From assembly GCA_028714175.1 (NCBI GenBank), contig JAQTMV010000002.1, positions 1 through 64,000 of the forward strand: a stretch of 64,000 nt of DNA. Reading direction: 5' to 3'. This document shows, piece after piece, positions 16,828 to 25,229 of this stretch (position 1 is its first letter; every line of letters starts with the position of its first letter). The notes under the pieces were generated by a model that searched no databases, was not told where the DNA came from, and saw only the letters and a list, made by a program, of their open reading frames with translations. This DNA comes from Methylococcales bacterium. GTDB lineage: Bacteria > Pseudomonadota > Gammaproteobacteria > Methylococcales > Methylomonadaceae. Made by a program: the position numbers and the translations under genes.

Positions 16828-18276
16828 ATGAATAAACTTTTTATTTTAGCGCTATCGGCGCTAATCGCCGGATGCTTCAAGATCGGCCCGGATTATATCC
16901 GTCCTCAGATCGATACACCCAGGCAATGGCGCTTTGCGGAGAGCAATGTCCGTCAAAATGCCACCAACCTGAAGTGGTGGGAACAGTTAGGTGATCCTGT
17001 CCTGAATCAGCTGGTAGGTCAGGCGGTGCAAGGAAACCTGGATCTGAAAATAGCTATTGCCAATGTCGAGCAGTTTATGGGGCAGTATGGTTCAACTCGC
17101 GCCAATCTGTTTCCCCAGATTTTCGGAACAGGTAATTATGCACATGATCAGCCCAGCAGTGGCGGAGGCGATGTTTTGAACAGCGGAGCAAACAATGACG
17201 AAGTTGACTTTGCCCGACTGGGAGTCACAATGAACTGGGAACTGGATGTCTGGGGTCAACTGCGCCGAGCCAACGAAGCTGCTCGCGCTGACCTGCTCAG
17301 ACAGGAAGCTATCAAACGGGCAGTGATTCTGACCCTGGTCAGTCAGGTTGCGCAAACGTATATCACGCTACGCGAGTTGGACAAAAATCTGAAGATCACG
17401 AAAAACATTGTTAAAAGTCTCGAAGAGGAAATGCGCATCGCTAAAATTCGTTTTGATGGAGGTTACAGCTCCAAACTGGAACTTCAGCAGGTCAACTCCG
17501 AATACCAACGACGCAGGGCCTTTATTCCCTTATATGAGCAACAAATAGCACAAACGGAAAATGCGTTGAGCGTTTTGCTAGGGCGAAACCCGGGTACCAT
17601 TCCACGTGGCCTTTCGTTTGATGAACTCCGTCTTCCCGCCGTACCGGCCGGCTTGCCTTCCGACCTGCTCGCCCAACGTCCCGACATTCAGCAGGCAGAG
17701 CAGGAATTGATTGCTGCCAATGCAAGAATCGGCGTAGCTCGCGCTCAATATTTCCCGAAAATTTCGCTAACTGGCGATGTGGGACAGATAAGTACTCAAG
17801 TGGCGACGCTTTTTGTTCCAGGCGCTAATTTCTGGAGCGTAGGCTCGGCTCTGCTCACGCCGATTTTTACCGCAGGCAAGATCGCGGGACAAGTGCAGTC
17901 TGCTGAAGCAGTGCAGAAAGCGGCTGTGGCGAATTACCAGCGGTCTATCCTCTCCGGCTTTCGTGAATTCGAGAATGCGCTTGTGAGCAGTAACAAAACC
18001 AAAGTACAAAAGGAGAGACAAAGCGAGCGAGTTGCCGCAGTGCAAAGCTATTTCAACTTGTCTCGCATTCGTTATGATGGAGGCTATACCGATTACCTTA
18101 CGGTGCTCGATTCGATCCGGCAGTTGTTCGACGCGCAAATTGATCTCATCCAGGCACAAAGCGCCAACCTTACCGCGATGATCGGTTTATACCGCGCCAT
18201 AGGTGGCGGCTGGATAGTTGAGGAGGAGAAAGCGGCTAATTTGCCCAAGCCAAACGATGCAGCGTTTCTCTTTTAG
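16828..18276 (+). CDS. NodT-family outer-membrane efflux lipoprotein (TolC-like)
   Basis: 482 aa. The lipoprotein signal ends in LIAGC (lipidated Cys near residue 16), and GPDYIRP is the family's usual start. Two repeated outer-membrane efflux (OEP) domains follow, with the second copy starting around AQRPDIQQAEQEL. It forms the outer-membrane channel for the HlyD and ABC genes directly upstream, from which it is separated by only 25 nt. Together they complete a cell-envelope-spanning export machine for the peptide product. No terminator is seen after it; IS-derived sequence begins 10 nt beyond the stop. Confidence 0.93.
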   Translation: MNKLFILALSALIAGCFKIGPDYIRPQIDTPRQWRFAESNVRQNATNLKWWEQLGDPVLNQLVGQAVQGNLDLKIAIANVEQFMGQYGSTRANLFPQIFGTGNYAHDQPSSGGGDVLNSGANNDEVDFARLGVTMNWELDVWGQLRRANEAARADLLRQEAIKRAVILTLVSQVAQTYITLRELDKNLKITKNIVKSLEEEMRIAKIRFDGGYSSKLELQQVNSEYQRRRAFIPLYEQQIAQTENALSVLLGRNPGTIPRGLSFDELRLPAVPAGLPSDLLAQRPDIQQAEQELIAANARIGVARAQYFPKISLTGDVGQISTQVATLFVPGANFWSVGSALLTPIFTAGKIAGQVQSAEAVQKAAVANYQRSILSGFREFENALVSSNKTKVQKERQSERVAAVQSYFNLSRIRYDGGYTDYLTVLDSIRQLFDAQIDLIQAQSANLTAMIGLYRAIGGGWIVEEEKAANLPKPNDAAFLF

Positions 18277-18286
18277 GAGGCATTTT

Positions 18287-18425
18287 GGTTCTGTTGCGTT
18301 AACAGAGGAAGCCACACTTACGGTAAACCAGGCATCCAACAAACACCGCCTGGATTACCCATATGACCGACTTCAAAGGACACCGCACCCAGCATAAAAA
18401 CTCTCGCATGGAAATTTCCGATTAG
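18287..18425 (+). mobile_element. IS6-family remnant (left end and transposase start)
   Basis: The sequence opens with GGTTCTGTTGCGTTAAC, which resembles IS6-type terminal repeats. It continues to an ATG at 18363 whose product begins MTDFKGHR, the usual opening of IS6-family transposases, and then runs into a stop. The rest of the element is missing, so it is inactive. Related end-like sequences occur near 20032 (GGTTCTGTCGAATTAAC) and at 20190. Confidence 0.5.
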
Positions 18426-18596
18426 ATCAATTTTTTACGCTCCATTGATAGCGGATTGCCTATCGATGAATCCGCCCTACAGCTCATAGAGTCGTAGATG
18501 CGCATAAATTGGAATCGGCATATCATTGCTCTCAAATGCTCCGAGCTTGTCTGGAAATGTGCAGTCACTCAAATCGTAAGAGCAATACTTGTCATA

Positions 18597-18612
18597 TGTG
18601 AAATAAATCACA
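18597..18612. promoter_or_regulatory. CRP-type operator TGTGA-N6-TCACA
   Basis: TGTGA (18597-18601), a 6-nt spacer and TCACA (18608-18612) form a perfect match to the E. coli CRP half-sites, with extra flanking symmetry (CATATGTGA/TCACATTT). It lies in a non-coding stretch about 360 bp before a small ORF and 735 bp before a Crp-family pseudogene. The gene it once controlled, or still controls, is not obvious. No other perfect copy was noticed in the gaps of this window. Confidence 0.55.
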
Positions 18613-18975
18613 TTTCTGTCGTGCAATATTTCATAGAAATCAAGCTTGATCATCCCTAAAATTTAGCAAGTGTCAATGTATCAGCTCTACGATTTTTTTC
18701 TTAAGAGTTCAACATTGTGCTCAACTTGGCCGGATTTCGTACCGGGCCTCTATTGTTTATATTGCGTTTGCCAGACGATTATTAAAACGACGTATTACAT
18801 GAAATGCTTAATAGCTGTCTGCTTCACTTAACTTGAATAAAGATTATTAATCTTCTGGCTGCATTTTTTAAACCCAAAACTTGTTGTTGATAAAAACGCT
18901 GTTCGATATTAGCGAGTCATCGTATGAATGTCGAACACAAAGATACAACTTGATTCAACCCTTAGGAGAAACCCA

Positions 18976-19041
18976 ATGGCCGTTTTTTCAATTGATGTAA
19001 ATAGGTTCGATCCTTCTGTGAACTATTACCCATCAGGTTGA
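18976..19041 (+). CDS. Small ORF of 21 codons with strong RBS
   Basis: TTAGGAGAAACCCA precedes the ATG, one of the better ribosome-binding sites in this area. The product starts MAVFSIDVNR and ends NYYPSG. It has no signal peptide, membrane segment or double-glycine site. It may be a tiny gene, or the surviving 5' end of a larger gene lost in this IS-scarred region. The remaining sequence between 18426 and 19331 shows nothing else I can name apart from the CRP-type operator. Confidence 0.35.
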   Translation: MAVFSIDVNRFDPSVNYYPSG

Positions 19042-19331
19042 AACCTCTTTTTATTTTCATTTCCCAGCACTGCGACTGAACCGCTTGCCATGCAGAGTTA
19101 GAAACGCATTCGCGGCAACACCATGAAAGCGCGTGGGTTGCCGCAACAAAAATCGAAAGCATGGATCAGTGTGTCTACACTCAAGCGAATGAAAAGTCCA
19201 GGTAAGCCTATGACTGTTAAAATCTAGCACATGCAAGAAATGGGGAGATTTAGCCAATTTTTGATTTATTCAACAACGCCCCATTGCATATAATTCCCCG
19301 AATTTGTTTCACTGTATAATAAGGATCCACC

Positions 19332-19998
19332 ATGCAACAAGAAATCTTCTCGGCACTGAAAAAATCCATTTTCTTGCCAATCTGCCCGATGAAACACTTG
19401 ACTCTTTGGCAGCAAAAGCAAAATCAGCCAAATTTCCAAAGCAGGCAATTATTATCACGGAAAGTGATGAAACCTGCTCGCTTTATATCATTCTCTCCGG
19501 CAAAGTGCGTGTTTTTAGCAGTGATGAAAAAGGTCAGGAAGTTACGTTACTTATCCAGGAAGCCGGTACTCATTTTGGTGAATTGGCATTACTCAGTGAT
19601 GAAACCAGATCTGCTTCTGCGATAACCCTGGAAAAAAACCGTATGCTGTGTTATTTCTCAAGAGGATTTTATCAATTGGCTTACCCTACACCCGGATGTA
19701 GCGATTGGTTTGTTATGTGCCTTATCAGAAAAAATCAGGTATCTGACTGAAATGGTTAAACAACGGGCTTTGTCAAACGTTTATGAAAGAAACCATTAAA
19801 CTACTCTATGAAATGGCCCATAAAGAAGGCGATATTTTCGTTATCCATGACCGACCCACACAGCAAGAATTAGCCAACATGGTAGGTTCATCCAGAGAGA
19901 TGGTTAATAAAATCATGCATGAATTAACCAAAGGCGTTTATATTGCAATTCAAGACAAAACACTCAGAATTGAGCGTACATTACCAGCGTCCTGGTAA
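19332..19998 (+). pseudogene. Frameshifted Crp/Fnr-family regulator
   Basis: Three reading frames together rebuild a protein colinear with the intact regulator at 30385-31050. The first frame gives MQQEIFSALKK. The second gives LPDETLDSLAAKAKSAKFPKQ through FGELALLSDETRSAS. The third gives RPTQQELANMVGSSREM to the C-terminal LPASW. At least two frameshifts break it, and the stretch around the hinge helix is garbled. It is a dead paralogue. It sits just upstream of the left FecR/CHASE2 module, as the intact copy sits beside the right one, so both probably come from one duplicated block. Confidence 0.88.
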
Positions 19999-20189
19999 TG
20001 ACTCCATACTGGTTATAATGGCACTGTTGGGTTCTGTCGAATTAACCTTCGAGCAGAAAATTCGGTTATTCTAAGCATCTTTCAATATAAGTTGTAACTC
20101 GATATGCTCAATACAAAAAGGATGCACTACCCCATAGACATAATTTTGGTGTGCATTCGTTGGTACGCGGCATATCCGAGAGCTACATG

Positions 20190-20446
20190 GGTTTTGTCGC
20201 ATTAACACATTAACCGCAAACCGCATATTTCGGACGAGCAAATATGCCATTGTTGTTAAGATACTTGATCTGACGAACCTCGACAGGCACGTTCCGATTA
20301 TTATTGATCCTATCGATGGCTGCTTTGTTGGCTCGGCTTTTGTCCATCGTGGCCATCTCTATATCGTTGTTATGGCGCATCGCTTTTTCGAAGAACCGAT
20401 TGGCTGCTGCCTTATCGTGCCTTGCCGTTAGAAGAAAGTCGACCGT
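20190..20446 (-). mobile_element. IS6-family remnant (transposase C-terminal part)
   Basis: On the minus strand, about 78 codons from 20446 to a stop at 20210 encode VDFLLTARHDKAAANRFF, TMDKSRANKAAIDRIN and VRQIKYLNN. These are the middle DDE-domain motifs of IS6-family transposases, including the second catalytic Asp in MDKS. The N-terminal part is missing and the C-terminus diverges. An end-like GGTTTTGTCGCATTAAC lies at 20190-20206 beyond the stop. It is inactive. Confidence 0.7.
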
Positions 20447-20514
20447 TTAAGCCTCCTTATCAACGGCACGATGGAGATATTTCCAAATGTCTTCCACCCT
20501 AATGCATATTTTGC

Positions 20515-20551
20515 TAAATATGGACTTTTCACCGAAAGAAGCCCATATTTA
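20515..20551. other. Imperfect hairpin in the gap before the FecR gene
   Basis: TAAATATGGACTTTTC pairs with GAAAGAAGCCCATATTTA with few mismatches around a short centre. A second symmetric tract (AGAGAAGA...TCTTCTCT) lies near 20615-20640. The 290-bp gap between the IS remnant and the FecR gene holds no convincing ORF. The hairpins may mark the left edge of the module or its promoter region. Confidence 0.3.
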
Positions 20552-20736
20552 TGGCTTGTCAATCCCGATGAGGGAATTCTCGACTGGAAAACTGCACGCA
20601 CGGTTCGGAGAGAAGAGAGAGTCGAGAGGATCTTCTCTACTCTATCTTTCAATATGAATGTTATTGATTTTAGTTAGGTAAAGATATTAGTATTAGATTA
20701 GCAAAATAGAAATTTCCTCTCCGGAAAAAATAAAAA

Positions 20737-23700
20737 ATGCATTATCTACTTGTTCTGTTACTTTTTTTATTTGCGCCCAAAAGTTGGTCGGAGGAAGAAG
20801 TTGCCGATAAAAACTGTATCAATAAACCCACCGCAAAGCTGGTTTCCTTGCAAGGTAATGTATTTTTCGATTCTGATAACAGGGGACATTGGCAAGCAGC
20901 ACAACACAATGAAACAATTTGTGAAGGTGGCCGAGTGCGATTAGCGGCTTTCAGTCGAGCCTCATTACTGCTGCCTGACGGTATTGTCTTACGTCTCGAT
21001 GAAGGCACGGTGCTCAGTTTAAATGGGATTGCCCCCAATAAACCTACCTTGCTGGATTTGCTTAGTGGCTTTATCCTCTTTATTAGCCGGACACCCAGAC
21101 ATCTGCAAATTAATACGCCGATTGCCAACGCTGGACCTGAAGGCACCGAATTTGCCCTAAGCGCTGATGATACCAAGGCCTCTATATGGGTTTACGAAGG
21201 TGAAGTAAGATTTTTTAACGCGCAGGGCAGTATGCACCTCAAAGCTGGGCAAAGCGCACAAGCCCAATTGGGGCATGCGCCGCAAGCACAGATTGACATT
21301 AAACCACCGGATGCAGTTGTGTGGGCGCTTTACTACCCGCCATTGCTGCCTTATCCCGATGTCACAATGATAATAGATGCCAGTATTCGTACGGCTATTC
21401 GGGATTTTCGTCAAGGCCGAATTGACGCGGCTTTGTCGCGGCTCGATGCATTATCGCCTGAGAAACGGACGCCTTATTTTTACAAAATACGCGGCGCCAT
21501 AAGACTCACCGTCGGGCGAGTTGCGCTTGCCTTGCAAGATATCCACGCTTTGCTGGCAAATAATCCCAACGATGCCGAAGCATTGGCATTACAATCAGTG
21601 CTGGCACTGACGCAAAACCGGAAAGATGAGGCCTATGCCTTGGCAAACAGGGCAATTTCTTCTGATTCCCGCTCGTCTACAGCTTATTCTGCATTATCGT
21701 ATGCCGAGCAAGGCCGTTTTGAACTGGACAAAGCACTGGAAGCTACCGACCAAGCCGTGAAGTATGCGCCACACGATGCGATGGTTTGGGCACGGAAAGC
21801 AGAACTCGAACTCGCCCTGGGGTTGATTTCTGAAAGCGGGCAAAGCGCACAACACGCTTTAAAGCTGGATGCCAACCTTGAAAGAACACAAACCGTGATG
21901 GGCTTTTCTTATCTGCTCCGTATGGACACTGATGAAGCGCTGCAAGCCTTTGAAAAAGCGGTCAAACTGGATTCCACCTCGCCTTTGGCACGATTGGGTT
22001 TAGGGTTGGCCAAAATTCGGAGTGGCGACCTTGAGAAAGGCCGTCAGAATCTGGAAATTGCCGCCATTCTTGATCCTGACAATTCATTAATTCGCAGTTA
22101 TCTTGGCAAGGCTTACCACGCAGAAAAACGCAATGTGCTTGCTGAAGGTCAGTTCAACTTGGCGAAAGAGCGCGATCCCAAGGACCCAACGCCTTATTTT
22201 TACGATGCTCTCAAAAAGCAGACAGAGAACAGGCCGGTGGAGGCATTGCAGAATTTACAGAAAGCGATAGAATTAAACGATAATCGCGCGGTTTATCGTT
22301 CCAAGCTGTTGCTGGATGCCGATAGAGCCTCCCGTGAAGCTAGCCTGGCGCGTATTTACGATAACCTCGGTTTCGAACAACGGGGTTTGGTTGAGGCAAC
22401 CAGTTCACTGCAAATTGATCCTACCAACTTTTCTGCCCATCGTTTCTTAGCGGATACGTATGTCAATCAATCCAGTAGAGAAACAGCGCAACTTAGCGAA
22501 CTGTTGCAGGCGAAACTGCTGCAACCTGTCAATATCAATCCGGTGCAACCGCATTTGTCGGTTTCTCAAAGAGGATTACTAAATGCTTTGGGAATAGCAA
22601 ATTCCTCGTTCCAGGATTTTACCCGCACTTTCGAGGGGAATCGTCCGCAGCTAATTGTTTCCGGAGTAGGCGGAAACCTCGGTACTTTCGGTGATGAAGT
22701 CACCTTAAGTGGGCTTGTAGACAAGTTTTCTTATAGCTTAGGGCAGTACCATTATCAAACGGATGGTTTTATCCGACCCTATGGACCTGATGAAGATAGA
22801 AAAAATACGGATCAGCGCCACGACATTTACGATGCTTTTCTACAGTGGGCCATTAATGATCGATTAAATACACAATTCGAATTTGTGCATAGGGAAACCC
22901 AGCAAGGTAATTTAATACAGAAACTGAACTCAATAGATACTACTTTTCCAGACCGTAATTTTTTGAGGGAAAAAACTTACCGTGCCGGTATAAATTTAAG
23001 AGTTTTTACGGATGATCATTTGTTGGCATCATATGTTCATAATGATTCTTTTACGTATATAGACCAGTTAGCTACTGAAAGCCCTGGAAAATTCACGAAT
23101 GATAATAGGGATAGCATCGATTTTTATGAGGGCCAGTATCTTCATCATACGAATTTATATAATCTTATAACCGGCTTTAGCGCCTATACAATAAAAGATT
23201 TTATACCATCTAAGAATATGTCCGGTGGTGATGACGGTCGGAATGGACATAGAGAGTATACCTATGTTAACCTAAAATTACCCGCCAGAATTACAGGAAC
23301 ACTCGGGTTAACATACGATTTTTCGGACGCAAAAAATCAGCCAGATATATATCCAAATGGGGGTATATATCCAAAAGCAGGTCTTTTGTGGGATATAGGA
23401 AATAGGATCAAACTCAGGTTTGCCTACATTAGGGAAAACAAAAGACCTATAGCCGCGATACAAACCATTGAACCAACTCAGATAGCAGGATTTAACCAGT
23501 TTTTTGATGATCTGGCTGAAAAAAAATTTTCGTTTTATGGCGGAGCTGTGGATATGGTAATACAACCCAATTTATTTGCTGGTGTTGAGTTTTCACGCAG
23601 GGATGTCTTTAACCTACATGGTGGCGATTTATTTTTTCAAAAAGATTCATCAAAAGTCTATATTAATTGGGCACCTTTAGAACAATTAGCAATTACTGCC

Positions 23701-24072
23701 CGATATAATTATATAAGAAAATATAGCCCTGAATCTAGTGTGCTTTCCACCCATATCGTGCCCTTAGAGTTCAGATATTTCCATCCTTCTGGTTTTTTTG
23801 GCAAGTTGATTGAAACCTATGTTCATCAAGCGCTGGATAAAATAAATCTAATACAAGTTAATCCAAACGCAAGTAATTTTTTTCTTCTTGATGCTTCAAT
23901 CGGTTTTCGATTTCCGAAACGGCTTGGAATTATAAGCATCGAAGGAAGAAATTTATTAAACAAAAAGTATAGATTTGAGGATTTGAGTGGTGATGAGAAT
24001 AACCAATTCTTTAATCCTAGTTTATTTATTCCGGAAAGGACAATTTTCGGGCGTATTACTTTGAATTTTTAA
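20737..24072 (+). CDS. FecR-TPR-outer-membrane-barrel protein (left module)
   Basis: 1111 aa. A signal peptide (about 1-18, ending SWS) leads into a FecR domain (about 35-190) with the typical pattern from GGRVRLAAFSRASLLLPDG to NTPIANAGPEGTEFAL and VYEGEVRFF. A run of about nine TPR-like repeats fills residues 210-590. The C-terminal 460 residues are beta-rich like a TonB-dependent receptor barrel without a plug and end in FGRITLNF, a typical outer-membrane terminus. The order places FecR and TPR in the periplasm. A paralogue lies at 31810-35235, with shared blocks such as HYQTDGF and IEPTQIAGFNQF. It is followed by two small exported proteins and a CHASE2 cyclase, so a sensor or porin role is likely. 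Confidence 0.9.
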   Translation: MHYLLVLLLFLFAPKSWSEEEVADKNCINKPTAKLVSLQGNVFFDSDNRGHWQAAQHNETICEGGRVRLAAFSRASLLLPDGIVLRLDEGTVLSLNGIAPNKPTLLDLLSGFILFISRTPRHLQINTPIANAGPEGTEFALSADDTKASIWVYEGEVRFFNAQGSMHLKAGQSAQAQLGHAPQAQIDIKPPDAVVWALYYPPLLPYPDVTMIIDASIRTAIRDFRQGRIDAALSRLDALSPEKRTPYFYKIRGAIRLTVGRVALALQDIHALLANNPNDAEALALQSVLALTQNRKDEAYALANRAISSDSRSSTAYSALSYAEQGRFELDKALEATDQAVKYAPHDAMVWARKAELELALGLISESGQSAQHALKLDANLERTQTVMGFSYLLRMDTDEALQAFEKAVKLDSTSPLARLGLGLAKIRSGDLEKGRQNLEIAAILDPDNSLIRSYLGKAYHAEKRNVLAEGQFNLAKERDPKDPTPYFYDALKKQTENRPVEALQNLQKAIELNDNRAVYRSKLLLDADRASREASLARIYDNLGFEQRGLVEATSSLQIDPTNFSAHRFLADTYVNQSSRETAQLSELLQAKLLQPVNINPVQPHLSVSQRGLLNALGIANSSFQDFTRTFEGNRPQLIVSGVGGNLGTFGDEVTLSGLVDKFSYSLGQYHYQTDGFIRPYGPDEDRKNTDQRHDIYDAFLQWAINDRLNTQFEFVHRETQQGNLIQKLNSIDTTFPDRNFLREKTYRAGINLRVFTDDHLLASYVHNDSFTYIDQLATESPGKFTNDNRDSIDFYEGQYLHHTNLYNLITGFSAYTIKDFIPSKNMSGGDDGRNGHREYTYVNLKLPARITGTLGLTYDFSDAKNQPDIYPNGGIYPKAGLLWDIGNRIKLRFAYIRENKRPIAAIQTIEPTQIAGFNQFFDDLAEKKFSFYGGAVDMVIQPNLFAGVEFSRRDVFNLHGGDLFFQKDSSKVYINWAPLEQLAITARYNYIRKYSPESSVLSTHIVPLEFRYFHPSGFFGKLIETYVHQALDKINLIQVNPNASNFFLLDASIGFRFPKRLGIISIEGRNLLNKKYRFEDLSGDENNQFFNPSLFIPERTIFGRITLNF

Positions 24073-24091
24073 TGACAATTTGGAGGCAAAA

Positions 24092-24286
24092 ATGATTGAA
24101 GATTATGATTATATTTACAAAGACAGGAAAACGATTGCAATTCTAATGGTTCTGGGATTTTTGTTAGGTATATTTATTGGTTATATAACTGCCGATGTTA
24201 AGGTGCAAGAATTTGGCTTTAATGCAAGCAATTTTATGGCAACATCCGATAGCAACCGTTTACAGGATAACCAATACAAAAAGTAA
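24092..24286 (+). CDS. Small single-pass membrane protein, 64 aa
   Basis: The ATG at 24092 follows GGAGG; the frame also opens at a TTG 12 nt earlier that overlaps the ribosome-binding site and is rejected. An acidic/tyrosine-rich N-terminus (EDYDYIYKDRK) precedes one membrane helix (IAILMVLGFLLGIFIGYI), and a polar tail of about 35 residues follows. No known family. It lies 19 nt after the FecR-TPR-barrel gene and 15 nt before a cysteine-rich protein gene, so all three are probably one transcript. Confidence 0.65.
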   Translation: MIEDYDYIYKDRKTIAILMVLGFLLGIFIGYITADVKVQEFGFNASNFMATSDSNRLQDNQYKK

Positions 24287-24301
24287 AATGAGGAGAGAAT
24301 T

Positions 24302-24709
24302 ATGGCAGCATCACCAGGAATAAATGCAGTTATCGCAGCGGGTCTGACGATTATAACGATAGTAGCAGGATACATAGTGGGACAAGAAATTTACCAAAGA
24401 ACGAGCACAATACAAGTTAATATGGTATATGGTTATGAAGAAAACACAGGGGTTTTAAAATTGGGCTTTGCTTGTCTATGTGAACTAACTAATCCAAGTA
24501 CAAGAACATCATCGTGGAAAGGAGATGGTGGTGGCTGTGGTATTAGCGATGGCAATGCGCTCACGTTTGCAAGTGATTGGATCCCGGCAAATAAGCGACG
24601 TCCGGATATTCCTCCGCCTGATGGCGCTTGCTGTAAGTTACAACCAAAAGTAGGAAATTGGGAAGCACCACTACCTAATAAATCAAATTGTTGGGTTAGT
24701 GGACTTTGA
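24302..24709 (+). CDS. Small exported cysteine-rich protein, 135 aa
   Basis: AGGAGAG precedes the ATG. An N-terminal hydrophobic segment (AVIAAGLTIITIVAGYIVG) is followed by a polar region with six cysteines arranged CLC, GGGC, ACC and NC. This suggests disulfides outside the cytoplasm. I recognise no family. The position directly downstream of the FecR-TPR-barrel gene is matched by the cysteine-bearing lipoprotein gene at 31258-31758 beside the paralogous module, although the two sequences are not clearly alike. Confidence 0.65.
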   Translation: MAASPGINAVIAAGLTIITIVAGYIVGQEIYQRTSTIQVNMVYGYEENTGVLKLGFACLCELTNPSTRTSSWKGDGGGCGISDGNALTFASDWIPANKRRPDIPPPDGACCKLQPKVGNWEAPLPNKSNCWVSGL

Positions 24710-24788
24710 TAAGATGCAAGGAACGGTGAATTAAATGACTATGCAGTTTGATGCATCGATTGTCGTTCAAATTTAGAATGTGAATGAT

Positions 24789-24828
24789 AGAAAGTAGCCT
24801 CAGGGTAGCAAAAGAGAGGCTACTTTCT
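24789..24828 (+). terminator. Strong hairpin after the left-module small genes
   Basis: Perfect 13-bp inverted repeat AGAAAGTAGCCTC (24789-24801) and GAGGCTACTTTCT (24816-24828) with a 14-nt loop. The T-tract is short, so it could be a terminator or a transcript-stabilising structure. It separates the FecR-barrel/small-protein genes from the cyclase gene. Confidence 0.6.
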
Positions 24829-24945
24829 CTGTGCATTTAACTTAACGGAAGCTGGTAAAATACTTTGGTTCATCACAAGAATTATTGTCTGTGCTTGCTT
24901 TAAGTAGAGTTGAAGCGAGTCCCAGCCGACATTGAACTAAGCCAG

Positions 24946-25200
24946 GTAGGGTGGGCAACGCTTTTCTGCCCACCAATGTTGGTGAACCCCTAGTTTGGGT
25001 GTTGTAAACGGTGGGCAAAAAAACCTGCCCGCCCTACATATATCGTTTCCATGCTCAACAGCGCCCATCTTTACTATTGCAACGCGGTAAGGCGCAATCT
25101 ATAGGGCGAAATAGGCCATAGCCATTGCGCCCCCGTATGTTGGGCTTCGTTGTGACGCAATACGCTCTCGCTATTGCGCCCTATGCAGACTTCATTGATC
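24946..25200. repeat. Intergenic inverted-repeat elements
   Basis: GTAGGGTGGGCA (24946-24957) pairs with TGCCCGCCCTAC (25026-25037), enclosing inner GTGGGCA/TGCCCAC copies. This is a MITE- or REP-like palindromic unit of about 92 bp. The next 160 bp contain several ATTGCGCCC or GGCGCAAT strings in both orientations. No ORF is convincing in the 520-bp gap before the cyclase gene. Confidence 0.45.
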
Positions 25201-25229
25201 TTAAAGGAGAGGGCTAGAAACATCCAACC

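Noticed and set aside
20471-20677. 68-aa ORF before the FecR gene
   Set aside because: It reads through an inverted repeat, so both strands give similar peptides; no ribosome-binding site and no family resemblance.
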